NCBI GenBank assembly: GCA_024235215.1
Contig: JACKMU010000001.1
Coordinates: 682,001-746,000, forward strand
Direction: 5' to 3'
DNA from: Chromatiaceae bacterium
GTDB lineage: Bacteria; Pseudomonadota; Gammaproteobacteria; Chromatiales; Chromatiaceae
DNA: 64,000 nt
The position numbers and the translations under genes were made by a program. Below the pieces are notes generated by a model. The model was not told the origin of the DNA. It did no database searches and saw nothing but the letters and a program-made list of their open reading frames with translations. Shown here piece by piece: positions 8,994-18,206 of this stretch (position 1 is the first letter of the stretch; every line of letters starts with the position of its first letter).

Positions 8994-9578
8994 CTATTCA
9001 ACCGGCTGCAGGTAGATATCGGGCGACTCATACAGATAACCGTCAGCGGTTTTGATCAACGGCGCGTGACGGCAATTGCCTCCCGGCTGCTGCAGCGAGC
9101 CGTCTCCTGTGATGTAGAGTTGAGTAACCAGCGGCTTGTGGTCCACTGCACTGAGGCGAAAGTGAAAATGGCGCGGACGCGGGAAATAGCTGCCTGGCAC
9201 CACGGTATTGAAACGGTAACGCCCTGAGCCATCCGTGGTCAGCGTGCCACGCAGATCCAGCTCTTCCGGGGCATAGTCGGCCGCGTCGCCGGACCCCTCG
9301 GGATAGTAATTGCCGGCCCCGTCTGTTTGCCAGACTTCCACCCTGGCTCCGGCCAGCGCGCTGTGACCAGCCGCGGCGGAGAGCACCCTGCCGGTCACCA
9401 ACAGCGGTTCACCCGGCCTTCCCCGCCGGTTCAACTCCTCACCCTCCGTGGTGCCTGAAATATAGAACGGGCCCAGATAGTCTCCACGGGTGGGAATACA
9501 CCCTGGCTCAGCCGCAGCTGCTCCGGAAAAACCCAAAAGCGTCCCCAGCAGTACCAGTGTCAGGGATACCCTTTTCAT
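8994..9578 (-). CDS. Exported intradiol ring-cleavage dioxygenase-like protein
   Basis: 194 residues with a signal peptide (LTLVLLGTLLGFSGAAAA), so it is secreted or periplasmic, unlike the cytoplasmic catechol dioxygenases. The core carries the intradiol fold signature: VEVWQTDGAGNYYP, then GRYRFNTVVPGSYFPRPRHF followed by HF, which supplies the Tyr and two His iron ligands expected for the family (non-heme Fe(III), Tyr2His2). Extracellular members act on aromatic compounds or serve unknown roles. The upstream TTAAGGAGCG on the minus strand is a ribosome site. No aromatic-degradation genes are nearby. Confidence 0.85.
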   Translation of the reverse strand: MKRVSLTLVLLGTLLGFSGAAAAEPGCIPTRGDYLGPFYISGTTEGEELNRRGRPGEPLLVTGRVLSAAAGHSALAGARVEVWQTDGAGNYYPEGSGDAADYAPEELDLRGTLTTDGSGRYRFNTVVPGSYFPRPRHFHFRLSAVDHKPLVTQLYITGDGSLQQPGGNCRHAPLIKTADGYLYESPDIYLQPVE

Positions 9579-9624
9579 CGCATTCGCTCCTTAACTGTTG
9601 CACAAACATCCGCCGGCACGCCCC

Positions 9625-10266
9625 TCAAAAAGGCCACCAGGATGATTCCCGCTCCAGTGACTCCCGGCAGCCGCTCAACTGTTTCGCATACTGCTTGGCC
9701 GTCTGTTCGACCCTTTTGGCGTATCGCAGCAACCACTTTTTCTTGCGATAACTGCCTTTCCGATAACCACCTTGACCTTCATGATAGGCGAGATACTGCT
9801 TATACGCATCCCACTTCGAAATGCCCAGCATCCTGTGGCTCAGACTGGTGTACCAGGCAACGAAATCGACTGCATCCTCGAATTCGTCTCGGTCGGCACC
9901 GTGATTTCCGGTCTGTTCGATATACCACTCCCAAGTGTTCTCTTTGGCTTGCGCGTAGCCATACGCGGACGAGGGACGGAACCAGGGGATCACACCCAGC
10001 AGATAGTCGCGCGGCGGGCGTGCATCCTCGCCATAGCTGGACTCGTGCCGGATAATTGCCATCTGCACATGGATCGGCGTGCCCCAGCGCTCGGCTGCGG
10101 CACGGGCATCCGTGTACCATTCCGCCTTTTCCCTGAACACCGAGCAGAGATTGTCGCTGTTCTTCGGGGGAGCAGTGGAGCAGGAGAATAGCATGGGTGC
10201 CACGCACAGCGAGATCCAGACTCTTTGAGAATGACGGCGCCGATTGTTGTTGCTCAGGACGGGCAT
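9625..10266 (-). CDS. Lytic transglycosylase (SLT-like) lipoprotein
   Basis: 213 residues. The N-terminus has a lipobox (APMLFSCSTAP), predicting an outer-membrane or periplasm-facing lipoprotein. The catalytic region reads PIHVQMAIIRHESSYGEDAR, with the likely catalytic Glu in HESSYG, then the SSAYGYAQAKENTWEWY motif of SLT-type transglycosylases. It would cleave peptidoglycan glycan strands with formation of anhydro-MurNAc. The C-terminal ~45 residues are strongly basic. The gene is followed on the same strand by the intradiol dioxygenase but separated by 46 bases, with no functional link apparent. Confidence 0.85.
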   Translation of the reverse strand: MPVLSNNNRRRHSQRVWISLCVAPMLFSCSTAPPKNSDNLCSVFREKAEWYTDARAAAERWGTPIHVQMAIIRHESSYGEDARPPRDYLLGVIPWFRPSSAYGYAQAKENTWEWYIEQTGNHGADRDEFEDAVDFVAWYTSLSHRMLGISKWDAYKQYLAYHEGQGGYRKGSYRKKKWLLRYAKRVEQTAKQYAKQLSGCRESLERESSWWPF

Positions 10267-10397
10267 CAGGTGCAGCTCCGTTATTGGTCAAGCCTCTCAA
10301 AAAATCAGACCGGATAAGATCCGTCCGCTTTGGTGAGCGGTCTCAACACCACACCAAGGACTTGCCTGATTCCGCGTCCGCGGTACTTAAACACGCT

Positions 10398-10439
10398 GCC
10401 TGGTGGGGTCGCAGCCTTCGTCTAGCGACCCCTCCAGGC
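10398..10439. repeat. Long inverted repeat (15-bp stem)
   Basis: GCCTGGTGGGGTCGC (10398-10412), a 12-base loop and GCGACCCCTCCAGGC (10425-10439) form a stem with one T-T mismatch. It lies 93 bases beyond the corA stop codon. No T-run follows on either strand, so it is not a classical terminator. It may be a REP-like element or a 3' stabilising hairpin. Confidence 0.5.
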
Positions 10440-10531
10440 TTGAACGGCAATGACCTTTTAGCGAGCCTAACCCAGTCGGCCGTTGGCTACTTCTCCCATC
10501 CCGGCCTCCCGTTAGACTCCGATCCTCTGCG

Positions 10532-11494
10532 CTACAACCAGCGTACCCGCCGGAACAACGCCATCAAGACCACAGCGATTCCCACCATCACGCCGAGGAG
10601 GATGAAATAACCGTTGGGGGATTTAAGCTCCGGAATATATTCGAAGTTCATTCCATAGATCCCGACCAGCAGCGTCAGCGGCACAAAAATCACGGTGACG
10701 ATGGTGAGCACCTTCATGATCTGATTCAGATGGTGTCCGTTGAGACTGATGTAGCCATCGATCAGATCGCTGATCACATTCTGGTAGAGATCCGACAGCG
10801 AGTGAAAGCGCTCCATCACTTCGTGAATATCACTGAATTCGTCGTGCCAGTCGGCCATCGCTTCGGTGTTGAAATAGTTGCGCAAACCCAGAAATGCGTT
10901 GGTATGGTAGGCAAGAATCCGGCGCACTTTGCGCAGCGCGGTATTGTAACCAACCAGCTCCTCCATCAGGCCATCCGTCTCATCCTCGAACAGCAGATCC
11001 TCGACCTCATCCAGGCGATGTTCGAGATCGAGCAGAATCCTTCCGTAGCGGTCAGTGACCCGGCGGCTGATCCTGGCCAGCATACCCAGAGGTGAATCAT
11101 CAGCGCAGCCCTGCTCCCGCAGCCGCTGGTGCTGCAGCTTCAGAAAACGGGAATCCTGACTATGGCGGGTGACGAGCAGCCGCTCGCCGACGAATACTGC
11201 CATCTGCTGGGTGGCAAACTCCAGGTCTTCGGTTTCCGAAGTGAGCGGCTTCAGCAGCAGATAGAGGTGATCGGGGAAGGCTTCGAAACTGGGCGGATGC
11301 CGCGGCCGCTGTGCTTCGGCAACGGCGTGTTCATCCAGGCCGAACTCGTTGCAGAGCAGCTGTGCTTCGGCATCGGACGGTTCGTCCTGCAGATCGAGCC
11401 ACAGCCAGGAATCCTGCTGGGAACGCCACTGCGCGAGCAGTTCCTGCCCGCCCTCCTGTGCCTTGCCATCCTGACAGAGTGTCAATTGCATCAT
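10532..11494 (-). CDS. CorA/ZntB family divalent cation transporter
   Basis: About 320 residues. It has a long acidic cytoplasmic N-terminal domain and two C-terminal membrane helices. The second-last region contains the family signature YGMN (VGIYGMNFEYIPEL), followed by FILLGVMVGIAVVLMALF and a basic tail RRVRWL. GMN is the selectivity motif of CorA Mg/Co channels and of the ZntB zinc transporter; the two cannot be separated here. Start ATG 11494 was chosen because GGGAG lies ten bases upstream. It is monocistronic as far as visible. Confidence 0.9.
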   Translation of the reverse strand: MMQLTLCQDGKAQEGGQELLAQWRSQQDSWLWLDLQDEPSDAEAQLLCNEFGLDEHAVAEAQRPRHPPSFEAFPDHLYLLLKPLTSETEDLEFATQQMAVFVGERLLVTRHSQDSRFLKLQHQRLREQGCADDSPLGMLARISRRVTDRYGRILLDLEHRLDEVEDLLFEDETDGLMEELVGYNTALRKVRRILAYHTNAFLGLRNYFNTEAMADWHDEFSDIHEVMERFHSLSDLYQNVISDLIDGYISLNGHHLNQIMKVLTIVTVIFVPLTLLVGIYGMNFEYIPELKSPNGYFILLGVMVGIAVVLMALFRRVRWL

Positions 11495-11883
11495 AACTTC
11501 GCATCTCCCACAGAGTGAGGCCACACAGAATCGCAGTCGGTTAGCGCAGCTCACCGCTATTAACCTTCGTGCCTGATTCGATGGATCTTAAAACCAGGCT
11601 CCAGCGCTTCCCCGTCAGGTAACCCCCTTCAGAATCCCGCCACCTCCCTGGCACCCGGTCAACGAAAATCCTGACGCATGCGGCCGATGTTCGGTGCGTA
11701 AGGATTCGCACCATAAAGCCCCTAGTAACCTCATTCTGCAATATTTGGCAGCACAGGTAAAACACAGCTGAATAAGATAAGATGAGCTGGCCGGGATATT
11801 TTCACGAACCGGTTACAGATCGGGACAAGCTTGTGGCAAGATTGATATGCTATTTCAATGCAGGTGTTGACACGCTCAGTCCT
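11495..11883. other. Intergenic region between corA and a secreted protein
   Basis: About 390 bases between two divergent genes. It contains no ORF I can support and must hold both promoters. AT-rich stretches near 11740-11780 (AATATTTGG, TAAGATAAGATG) are the likeliest promoter area; no hexamer pair is strong enough to name. Confidence 0.35.
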
Positions 11884-12294
11884 ATGAAGCCGTTTTTACA
11901 AAGCAGCGCCCTGATCTGTCTCCTCGTAGCAAGCTTGGGCGCCCTCTCAGCTAATCCACCGGTAGACAACGAAACCGGCAAAATTCTCGCAGAGCTTGTG
12001 CGGGCATCCCTCGAGTACGACTATTTCAATGCACGCTGCCGGGGCAATCGGGCATCGACCAACACCGAGGAGAGCAACCGCCTCCTATTGTTCAAATACC
12101 GGCTCACTGTCAACCAGGTAATCAACACCTTCATGGGACGGGATGACCGGGCTGAGAGAGCCGCCATTGAACAGGAACTGCTGCAGAAACTGAGCCTCAA
12201 GGGGGGCTGCAGCAAAGCAAAAAAGGGGGGTATGTTACAGGAGCTTGACATGCACTACCGGCAACTGTTTGATCAGGTGACAGATCTGCCCTGA
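11884..12294 (+). CDS. Hypothetical secreted protein, 136 aa
   Basis: The frame is open from 11782, but the ATG at 11884 begins a good signal peptide (MKPFLQSSALICLLVASLGA) with a predicted cut after ALSA. The mature part is about 110 residues, alpha-helical in composition, with two cysteines (NARCRG and LKGGCSK) that could pair. The family is not recognised and no neighbour suggests a role. The ribosome site is weak. Confidence 0.6.
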   Translation: MKPFLQSSALICLLVASLGALSANPPVDNETGKILAELVRASLEYDYFNARCRGNRASTNTEESNRLLLFKYRLTVNQVINTFMGRDDRAERAAIEQELLQKLSLKGGCSKAKKGGMLQELDMHYRQLFDQVTDLP

Positions 12295-12368
12295 GTCGAC
12301 AGAGGTACTATTTGTCTTCACTCCCTGCCAACCCCTCCCAGTTTCCCGATCGGAGCGCGCACCTGTCG

Positions 12369-12866
12369 CTACAATGAAGCGATCACCGCATCATAATCCG
12401 GTTCCTGGGCGATCTCCGGAACCAGCTCGGTGTGTATCACCGTGCCGTTCTCGTCAACAACGACTATCGCTCTTGCCAGCAGACCGCCAAGCCGCCCTTC
12501 TGCCATAAACACACCGTAGTCCAGTCCGAACTCCGGGGAGCGGTAGACAGAGGCAGTATCGACTTTTTCAATACCCTCGGCGCCGCAAAATCGGCTCAGC
12601 GCGAAAGGAAGATCGGCTGATACACACAGCACATGAGTATTCGGCATCGCCGAGGCCCGCTCGTTGAATTGCCGCACGGACTTTGCGCAGGTCGGGGTAT
12701 CGATACTGGGAAAAATATTCAGCACCAAGCGTGAGCCGCCATAATCGGCCAGTGTTACCCGGCTCAGATCCGCTTTGTGCAACGCGAAATCCGGCGCAGC
12801 ATGACCGACAGCTGGAAGTTCACCACTGGTGGTTATCGTTTCACCGCGAGAGGTTATGATGGCCAT
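12369..12866 (-). CDS. tpx: Thiol peroxidase (Tpx-type peroxiredoxin)
   Basis: 165 residues, the usual Tpx length. It reduces hydrogen peroxide and alkyl hydroperoxides with thioredoxin as donor. The peroxidatic Cys is C60 in PSIDTPTCAKSVRQFN, and the resolving Cys is C94 in SRFCGAEG, both in the expected positions. The N-terminus GHAAPDFALHKADLSRVTLADY is typical. AGGAG lies eight bases upstream of the ATG. It is a lone gene and no OxyR-like site could be identified with confidence. Confidence 0.94.
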   Translation of the reverse strand: MAIITSRGETITTSGELPAVGHAAPDFALHKADLSRVTLADYGGSRLVLNIFPSIDTPTCAKSVRQFNERASAMPNTHVLCVSADLPFALSRFCGAEGIEKVDTASVYRSPEFGLDYGVFMAEGRLGGLLARAIVVVDENGTVIHTELVPEIAQEPDYDAVIASL

Positions 12867-13090
12867 TGGGTATTTTCTCCTGTTGGTCTTGCATTAGAAA
12901 TCTTCTTTCGGAAACGGAAAATGATACGCAATCTTCGTCATCATCTTCACCCATGCCGCAGCTCAGGAATAAGGCGACCCTTCCCTATTCACTGCTGTTG
13001 CCTGACTACCCGGACCAGGCAGTAGCGGAGGGACGACTCTCAGCCGCGTTACCGGTTAGACAAATGTGCAGTTAAAGTCACCTTTCCCTG

Positions 13091-14662
13091 TTATTGCTTT
13101 CCAGTAATCTTTCTCAACTCCACTTCCTTCAGACTGTTCTCCGCGACCGCCTTCGCAATCATGGTGATTCTGCCTAGTTTAAGGTTCGTTCCTTTATGCA
13201 CTAACTGCGGCTGAGGCATGCTTTTCCAGCTTTTCTCCAAAATGGGTTCAAAAAGAGATCTGATCAGAACCTCTTTCAAGCAAAGCTTAGTGGGTGCCCA
13301 AGTATCGGATACGCCATAGAAGTGGTAATTGCCTTCGACACCGGCAAAAGCCATGTATGAATTCTCGTCATCGTCAATAAATGCTGTCTCAAGTACCAAC
13401 AATCCACCCACTTTCATTACCGACCTCGCCTGGGATAGTGATAGTAATGGATCACGCAGATGATAAAACAGTCCCAAGTGATGGACGATATCAAAATTGG
13501 CGTCAAGACGGACAACCTCTAACCTTTTCTGCAATTCTTGAACGGGAACATTACACAAAGGCACCACGTTTGACTGTAAAATTTCTCTGGCAAACAACAA
13601 ATTATTGAAGCCATCCATTCTGATATCCGTAGATACGACTTGCCTGGCCCCTCTTCTTTCCGCATCAAACGCCCACTTGCCATCCCATGAGGCAATATCC
13701 AGAACATTCTTTCCCTTGTAATCCAACTTATCCATGACTGAACTTATGTTTTGCCACAAACGATCGTAGCTCCTCCCTGGTGTAACAATCCCATTTCCCA
13801 AATCAATCTTGTGATACCAAGGCGCCAACTCCTTTATTCGCCGCTTGACATACCCGATATCGACATTACGATTTGCAGCTGCTGGCGATACATTTTTCTG
13901 GCTGTTAGCAGCATCGGGAGTTTTGCGCATATTTGTCATTATCGTTAGGTCTTGAGAATTACTGATGCAAGCTTCTTTGGTTGCAACGACATTGAAGTAT
14001 TTTGACCACTCCTTCCTGATGTACTGTGGCGTATGCATTGAACCACCGTATGATTCGGTAACACCGGGAAAGTCATTTGATCTACTATGCAGCCATGGGT
14101 ACTCGTAGTAGACAATACCTTTCGATTTCAACTCATTCTTACTCAGCCCCTGCCATAATTCCCACTTCTTCTCATGCCGAATTCGGAGCGAATTGAAACC
14201 TGCAGTACTAATAAGCACCAACCCACCCGGCTTGGTGACTCGCTGGATTTCATTTAACCAAATTGCCTGGAGCCGCGGATTCAAGTGGGTCCAAATTGAC
14301 ACTGAATAAACTACATCAAAGTATCCATCAGCATATTTCAGCGGAGGCTCGAAGTTGTTTACATATATATCCGAACCCGGAACGACTTTGGAGAGGTACT
14401 CGATTGCGGTGCGGTCTATATCGCACCCGTGTATATCCAAATCATAATTGAAGTGCAGGGGCAAAATTACCCTGCCCACGCCGCATCCGAAGTCCAAAAT
14501 CCTTTTGGCTTTCATGCCATCCGGGTAGAAAGTCGCCATCTCCTCATAGATAGACTTCGATATTCGCTCCCCCTGGGCCACAAACTCCTCCCAATTGTTA
14601 GAACCAATACGTTTGAGATTCAGGTAGGTGGGTTGCTCAATCGTCGCTTTCCATTCTTTCAT
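13091..14662 (-). CDS. Protein with two tandem class I SAM methyltransferase domains
   Basis: 523 residues. The first domain (~1-245) has the SAM motif RILDFGCGVGRVILPLHF and acidic HGCDIDRTAIEYL, then YSVSIWTHLNP and KPGGLVLISTAG. The second (~275-500) has NVLDIASWDGKWAFDAERRG, VVSTDIR, and FDIVHHLGLFYHLRDPLLSL, which resembles the DUF1698/CmoB-like tRNA-wobble methyltransferase fold. Substrates are unknown; such double methyltransferases are frequent in surface-polysaccharide islands. The gene is more AT-rich than its surroundings, suggesting transfer. Its ATG overlaps the TGA of a short upstream frame (ATGA). Confidence 0.82.
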   Translation of the reverse strand: MKEWKATIEQPTYLNLKRIGSNNWEEFVAQGERISKSIYEEMATFYPDGMKAKRILDFGCGVGRVILPLHFNYDLDIHGCDIDRTAIEYLSKVVPGSDIYVNNFEPPLKYADGYFDVVYSVSIWTHLNPRLQAIWLNEIQRVTKPGGLVLISTAGFNSLRIRHEKKWELWQGLSKNELKSKGIVYYEYPWLHSRSNDFPGVTESYGGSMHTPQYIRKEWSKYFNVVATKEACISNSQDLTIMTNMRKTPDAANSQKNVSPAAANRNVDIGYVKRRIKELAPWYHKIDLGNGIVTPGRSYDRLWQNISSVMDKLDYKGKNVLDIASWDGKWAFDAERRGARQVVSTDIRMDGFNNLLFAREILQSNVVPLCNVPVQELQKRLEVVRLDANFDIVHHLGLFYHLRDPLLSLSQARSVMKVGGLLVLETAFIDDDENSYMAFAGVEGNYHFYGVSDTWAPTKLCLKEVLIRSLFEPILEKSWKSMPQPQLVHKGTNLKLGRITMIAKAVAENSLKEVELRKITGKQ

Positions 14663-14742
14663 TTTTGGTAGCCCAGGTGTTCCTCAAGGTAGTGAGGAGC
14701 GAATCTTATCACAGCATCTAACAAACGAGGGAGATCCCAGGT
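14659..14742 (-). pseudogene. Possible 3' remnant of a gene once upstream of the double methyltransferase
   Basis: A short minus-strand frame ends DLPRLLDAVIRFAPHYLEEH then LGYQK and stops in an ATGA overlap with the methyltransferase start, the spacing of a true operon junction. Upstream of about 14745 the same frame loses protein-like character. This looks like the tail of a deleted gene; the family is not identifiable from 28 residues. Confidence 0.35.
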
Positions 14743-14745
14743 GCG

Positions 14746-15471
14746 CCTGATTGGAAAAGGGTTCGGTTGGAAAGCAGTGTTCGGATTTTGCTGGACATGG
14801 CAACCGGATACACAAAGCCTCGTGCCATCGGAATCGAACGGCTCTACTGTTTCTGAGTACCCTGAGGTGATCCGACGCGCTTGCAACCTTCAGCTGATTC
14901 TCCCTCTGGAGGGGTTCGGTGCGTCCACCCGGTCCCGGCGTATCGGACCCATTTAGCTCCAGCGTGGTCCTGTTTCCTGATTTCTTCCAGGCGCATCAGT
15001 TGCTGTTTGGCATCAATGCCCGCCATCCCCGCGCAGAAGCTACGAGGGTCTTCCCCGTTGATGACGCATCGCTTGTTGCATGCCATAGGTTGAGAAATCC
15101 ACCGACCCTCCCCAGGCTCACCAATATGCCAGGCTCGTCTCAGTCCACGCTCATTACAACACTGATCAATCCGGAACGCCTTTGCGAGGGTATGCCAGAT
15201 CAATAGGACTGCGTCCTAATCCAACCTATAACACTCGCTGTGCACGCTTCACCTCATTTGATATCCGGTGACCGCGCTTCCCTACCGCAACCACGTCCCC
15301 GCCAGAGATGCAATACTCGGTACCGGTGGTTGATTAATCCTTACCACGCCGGAACCTTCACTCGATCATGCAAGGCACGCTTTGCATTACGCACTGACAA
15401 CACGCATAACCAACCCAAAAGCACAGTGACGATATGAGCGGTGATTATTGTGAATCGTGCGCATGCGTTTG
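14746..15471. other. 726-base stretch with no confident gene
   Basis: Several overlapping short frames run on both strands. The best minus-strand one (about 15203-14844, TTG start) contains protein-like runs such as CNKRCVINGEDPRSFCAGMA and RLEEIRKQDHAGAKW, but lacks an ATG and a ribosome site and dissolves at its end, so it may be a degraded gene. CTAACAAACG at 14718-14727 and its exact complement CGTTTGTTAG at 15466-15475 bracket the stretch. No RNA gene recognised. Confidence 0.35.
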
Positions 15472-16146
15472 TTAGCGTATATCGGGCCTGCGCTTTCTTG
15501 CAAATCCAAAACAGGCCAACCCAACAGATACAAGCGCGAACACCGAAGGCTCTGGCACATCCGCTGATGGAGAGAATTTCGTTAAAACGCGAATGAAATC
15601 TCCAGGGGTGCTCGCAGTCCAATCAACGTTTACCCGTTGAAGGCCGGCAATTGAAACAACGTCACCAGCCTCTAAACCACGTGCCGATGGGTTCAGATAG
15701 TTCACACCCGTATTGATCAGAAAATCACTCGCAGCCAAGTTGCCGGTACTACTAACTATCGCTAGAACATCTGAGTCAAACGTAACAAAACCTTCTTGGC
15801 TTGAGCTCCCCGCGGGATCGAAAAAAACATAGTGGCTTGCCACAACAGTTCCACTTGGTAGGATTCCAGCGCCAATACCTCCACCGAATCCATCTGCAAT
15901 ATTATCTACGTCAAGATCAACACTGATTACAATATTCTGACCTTCATCAAACCCATATAAATTTGGGTTCTGAAATGTGTCATTTCCGACGGTATTATCC
16001 GGGTCTGATTCAGTGAATGGAATACCAAGTTTAATAAATGTTCCGTTTCCCGAAGTTACATCTCCGGAAATAATTGTAGCATTGGCTGTGATTGCTACTG
16101 CATAAAGCACGAAAAGAGCTGCGGTGTTTGTTCCTGTTAGTTTCAT
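15472..16146 (-). CDS. PEP-CTERM sorting-signal protein
   Basis: 224 residues. AAGGAG lies six bases before ATG 16146, preferred over an upstream in-frame ATG at 16179. It has a signal peptide (NTAALFVLYAVAITANA), a beta-rich, Asp/Gly-rich body and a C-terminal PEP-CTERM module: VPEPSVFALVSVGLACFGFA followed by RKRRPDIR. By family knowledge this tail is processed by an exosortase (EpsH/XrtA-type), and such proteins go to the envelope or extracellular matrix together with exopolysaccharide. No exosortase gene is in the window. The gene is AT-richer than the backbone. Confidence 0.88.
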   Translation of the reverse strand: MKLTGTNTAALFVLYAVAITANATIISGDVTSGNGTFIKLGIPFTESDPDNTVGNDTFQNPNLYGFDEGQNIVISVDLDVDNIADGFGGGIGAGILPSGTVVASHYVFFDPAGSSSQEGFVTFDSDVLAIVSSTGNLAASDFLINTGVNYLNPSARGLEAGDVVSIAGLQRVNVDWTASTPGDFIRVLTKFSPSADVPEPSVFALVSVGLACFGFARKRRPDIR

Positions 16147-17398
16147 ACTGATCTCCTTTTTCAACAATGCGTCCTTCATGACGCGAATTTCAGCTTTCAG
16201 CCGAGTAGATGCGATAGCAACCGTCTGCTTAATTCACCGGAATAATGATATTTCCAATCCAACGCGAAACATGTGGGTCGATAACTTGCAAGACCGGCTT
16301 ATCCATGCAAAAGCCTGATTGAGCAAAAGCTCCAGTAAATCAGCGTCCGTAATCCGGTGTGTGGCAATGCATGGTTATATCAATTATCTCGTACGTCTCT
16401 TCGTTGACCATTGCATAATGCTTCAATTATTTTCAAGGTACACGCAACATCAATTTTTAAAATGCTCCACAGTTCTTTCGAGGTGAATTTTTTGAGTACA
16501 AGTTCATCGCTTGCGAAGTGATTTTAGATTTTTTAGCACGACCTAATAGCTCAACGTGAGCACAACAGTACGCTCTTCGAATGCGCTTAAATCTTCTTGA
16601 TCTTCCCGCCGGACCAACCGAATAGCATCGTTAATCACCCCAATCACACACCAGTGTATATTTGCTGCCTTGATCCGCATCGCGTGGCGGATTTCTGTTT
16701 AAAAGTAAATTGCTGACCTTTCTTACATTCTGCTCACAGCATTCACCTCAAGGCCCAAAATGAAGTGTTACAACCTAATAACGTTAATCCTGGTTTTCTC
16801 TACTGCCAATCATGATCGGAAGCAGTCCCACGAACTCTCTTCCCCCACACCACCGGGTAGATGGATCACGTATCACAGCGCTTCAGTTGATTGAGTAAAT
16901 TGTTACCAACCGCGAAATACGGTAAACCCAAACCACTTGCATACGCAGCAGGCATTCCGCAACTAAAAGCCGGTCTTCTGCTCGAACGCCCGGGAACACA
17001 TACCGACATTGTCGTATTCCCGGTCAGGCCAGTCGGGGTAAAGTGAGCTGAATAAACGAAAAGCATTTCTATCTAAAGCGAACAAACTTTCCTTGCGTAG
17101 ACGCCGCGTATATAAAGCACATCCCAATCTCAGATGGAGGAATTCGTTTTCACGTTCCGACTTTTTATATGTATCACACTTCAGATCTTGTTCCTGTGCA
17201 TCATCACACAAGTTTGAACTGAATTTCCTCAAGACCCCACCTCACGATTTCCTCCTTTCCCCTCTTCTGATCGTCTGCTCTGCAGATACCTGGCCAGAGG
17301 ACTTCCACCTCTCCTGCTTCGTGCCATACCTGGCGCACCCGCGATACATCAGCAACCCAGCATGGGAAATTCCGACGGATGTCATTTTGGGCGGTCAA
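16147..17398. other. 1.25-kb AT-rich stretch with no confident gene
   Basis: Only short frames without ribosome sites are present; the longest (16963-17232, minus, 89 codons) has no recognisable family and mixed hydrophilic composition. Base composition falls well below the backbone between about 16350 and 16900. The minus-strand part just above 16146 must carry the PEP-CTERM gene promoter. No hairpin with T-run and no RNA gene recognised. Confidence 0.35.
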
Positions 17399-18181
17399 TC
17401 ACACAAATCCTTTCGATGCCCAGGCTCGCGCCGATAAGATGATAGAGCCGTCTTCGTCGACAGGTATCCGCTGAACCAACGCCTTCCTAAGTTGGTCTCT
17501 TTCCGTGCCGCTTAATTCCGAAACATATGTTGGTGCTGGCCCCTGCCCCCCGAGAAACGGCCTCCAATAATCATCAAAGTCTTTGAAGTGGGTAAAGATT
17601 TCAATCGGAGCTACTTCAACTTGTGAGAATCCTACACGGTTAAATACATCAAGCAGTTTTTCCGCAGTGCAATCCGGGAAACGTTGACCTTCGTGGAGGT
17701 CAGACGCGTGCGGGTTGATTTCCACAACCGCATCCCAAAAATGATTAAGAAAATCCATTTTTCCCGCGTAATCCCATACGTATATCGCGACTGTGCCGCC
17801 ACTACGAGTTACCCGCTGCATTTCTTTTAGTGCTTTTTCTGGTTCAGGAATGAAATTCAGCACCAGTCCGGATACCGCGATATCCATTGATGCATTGTCT
17901 AGAGGCAATGACAGAGCATTACCCACTTTGCAGCTGGCGTTGCTACCAAGACGCTGCTGAGTCGTGTTTACGAAGCCATCCGATTGATCAATGGCTGTGA
18001 CCATTTTTGGAGCATGCCTATCAATCACAGCTGCACTCAAGGCGCCTGAACCGCATCCGACATCCAGCCAATGGCGCCCAGGTTCTGGTGAAAGCCAATC
18101 AACGAATTGCTCAGCCACCAGTTTGCTCCATCTCCCCATGTAGAATTCATACGGATCACCCGATTGCCATGTATCTTGCAT
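17399..18181 (-). CDS. Class I SAM-dependent methyltransferase
   Basis: 260 residues, single domain (Methyltransf_11/UbiE-like). Motifs are HWLDVGCGSGALSAAVIDRH (SAM site), MVTAIDQSDGFV, NALSLPLDNASMDIAVSGLV and VTRSGGTVAIYVWDY. GGAGAAC sits seven bases before ATG 18181. The open frame continues upstream to 18415, but that part is group II intron sequence, so those extra 78 codons are not part of the gene. The start codon lies only ~25 bases from the intron 3' end. It sits in the sense orientation of the attC array and could be its last cassette, though I see no attC after its stop. Substrate unknown. Confidence 0.85.
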   Translation of the reverse strand: MQDTWQSGDPYEFYMGRWSKLVAEQFVDWLSPEPGRHWLDVGCGSGALSAAVIDRHAPKMVTAIDQSDGFVNTTQQRLGSNASCKVGNALSLPLDNASMDIAVSGLVLNFIPEPEKALKEMQRVTRSGGTVAIYVWDYAGKMDFLNHFWDAVVEINPHASDLHEGQRFPDCTAEKLLDVFNRVGFSQVEVAPIEIFTHFKDFDDYWRPFLGGQGPAPTYVSELSGTERDQLRKALVQRIPVDEDGSIILSARAWASKGFV

Positions 18182-18206
18182 TTTGTTCTCCAGCTGCTTT
18201 CTTATG

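Noticed and set aside
14844..15203. Minus-strand frame of 119 codons
   Set aside because: TTG start, no ribosome site, no family. Some protein-like runs, so it may be a degraded gene, but not supportable as a CDS.
14718..15475. CTAACAAACG / CGTTTGTTAG as the two ends of one attC
   Set aside because: The ends are ~750 bp apart without an identifiable intron or hairpin between them, and the right copy coincides with the stop codon of the PEP-CTERM gene; kept only as an observation.
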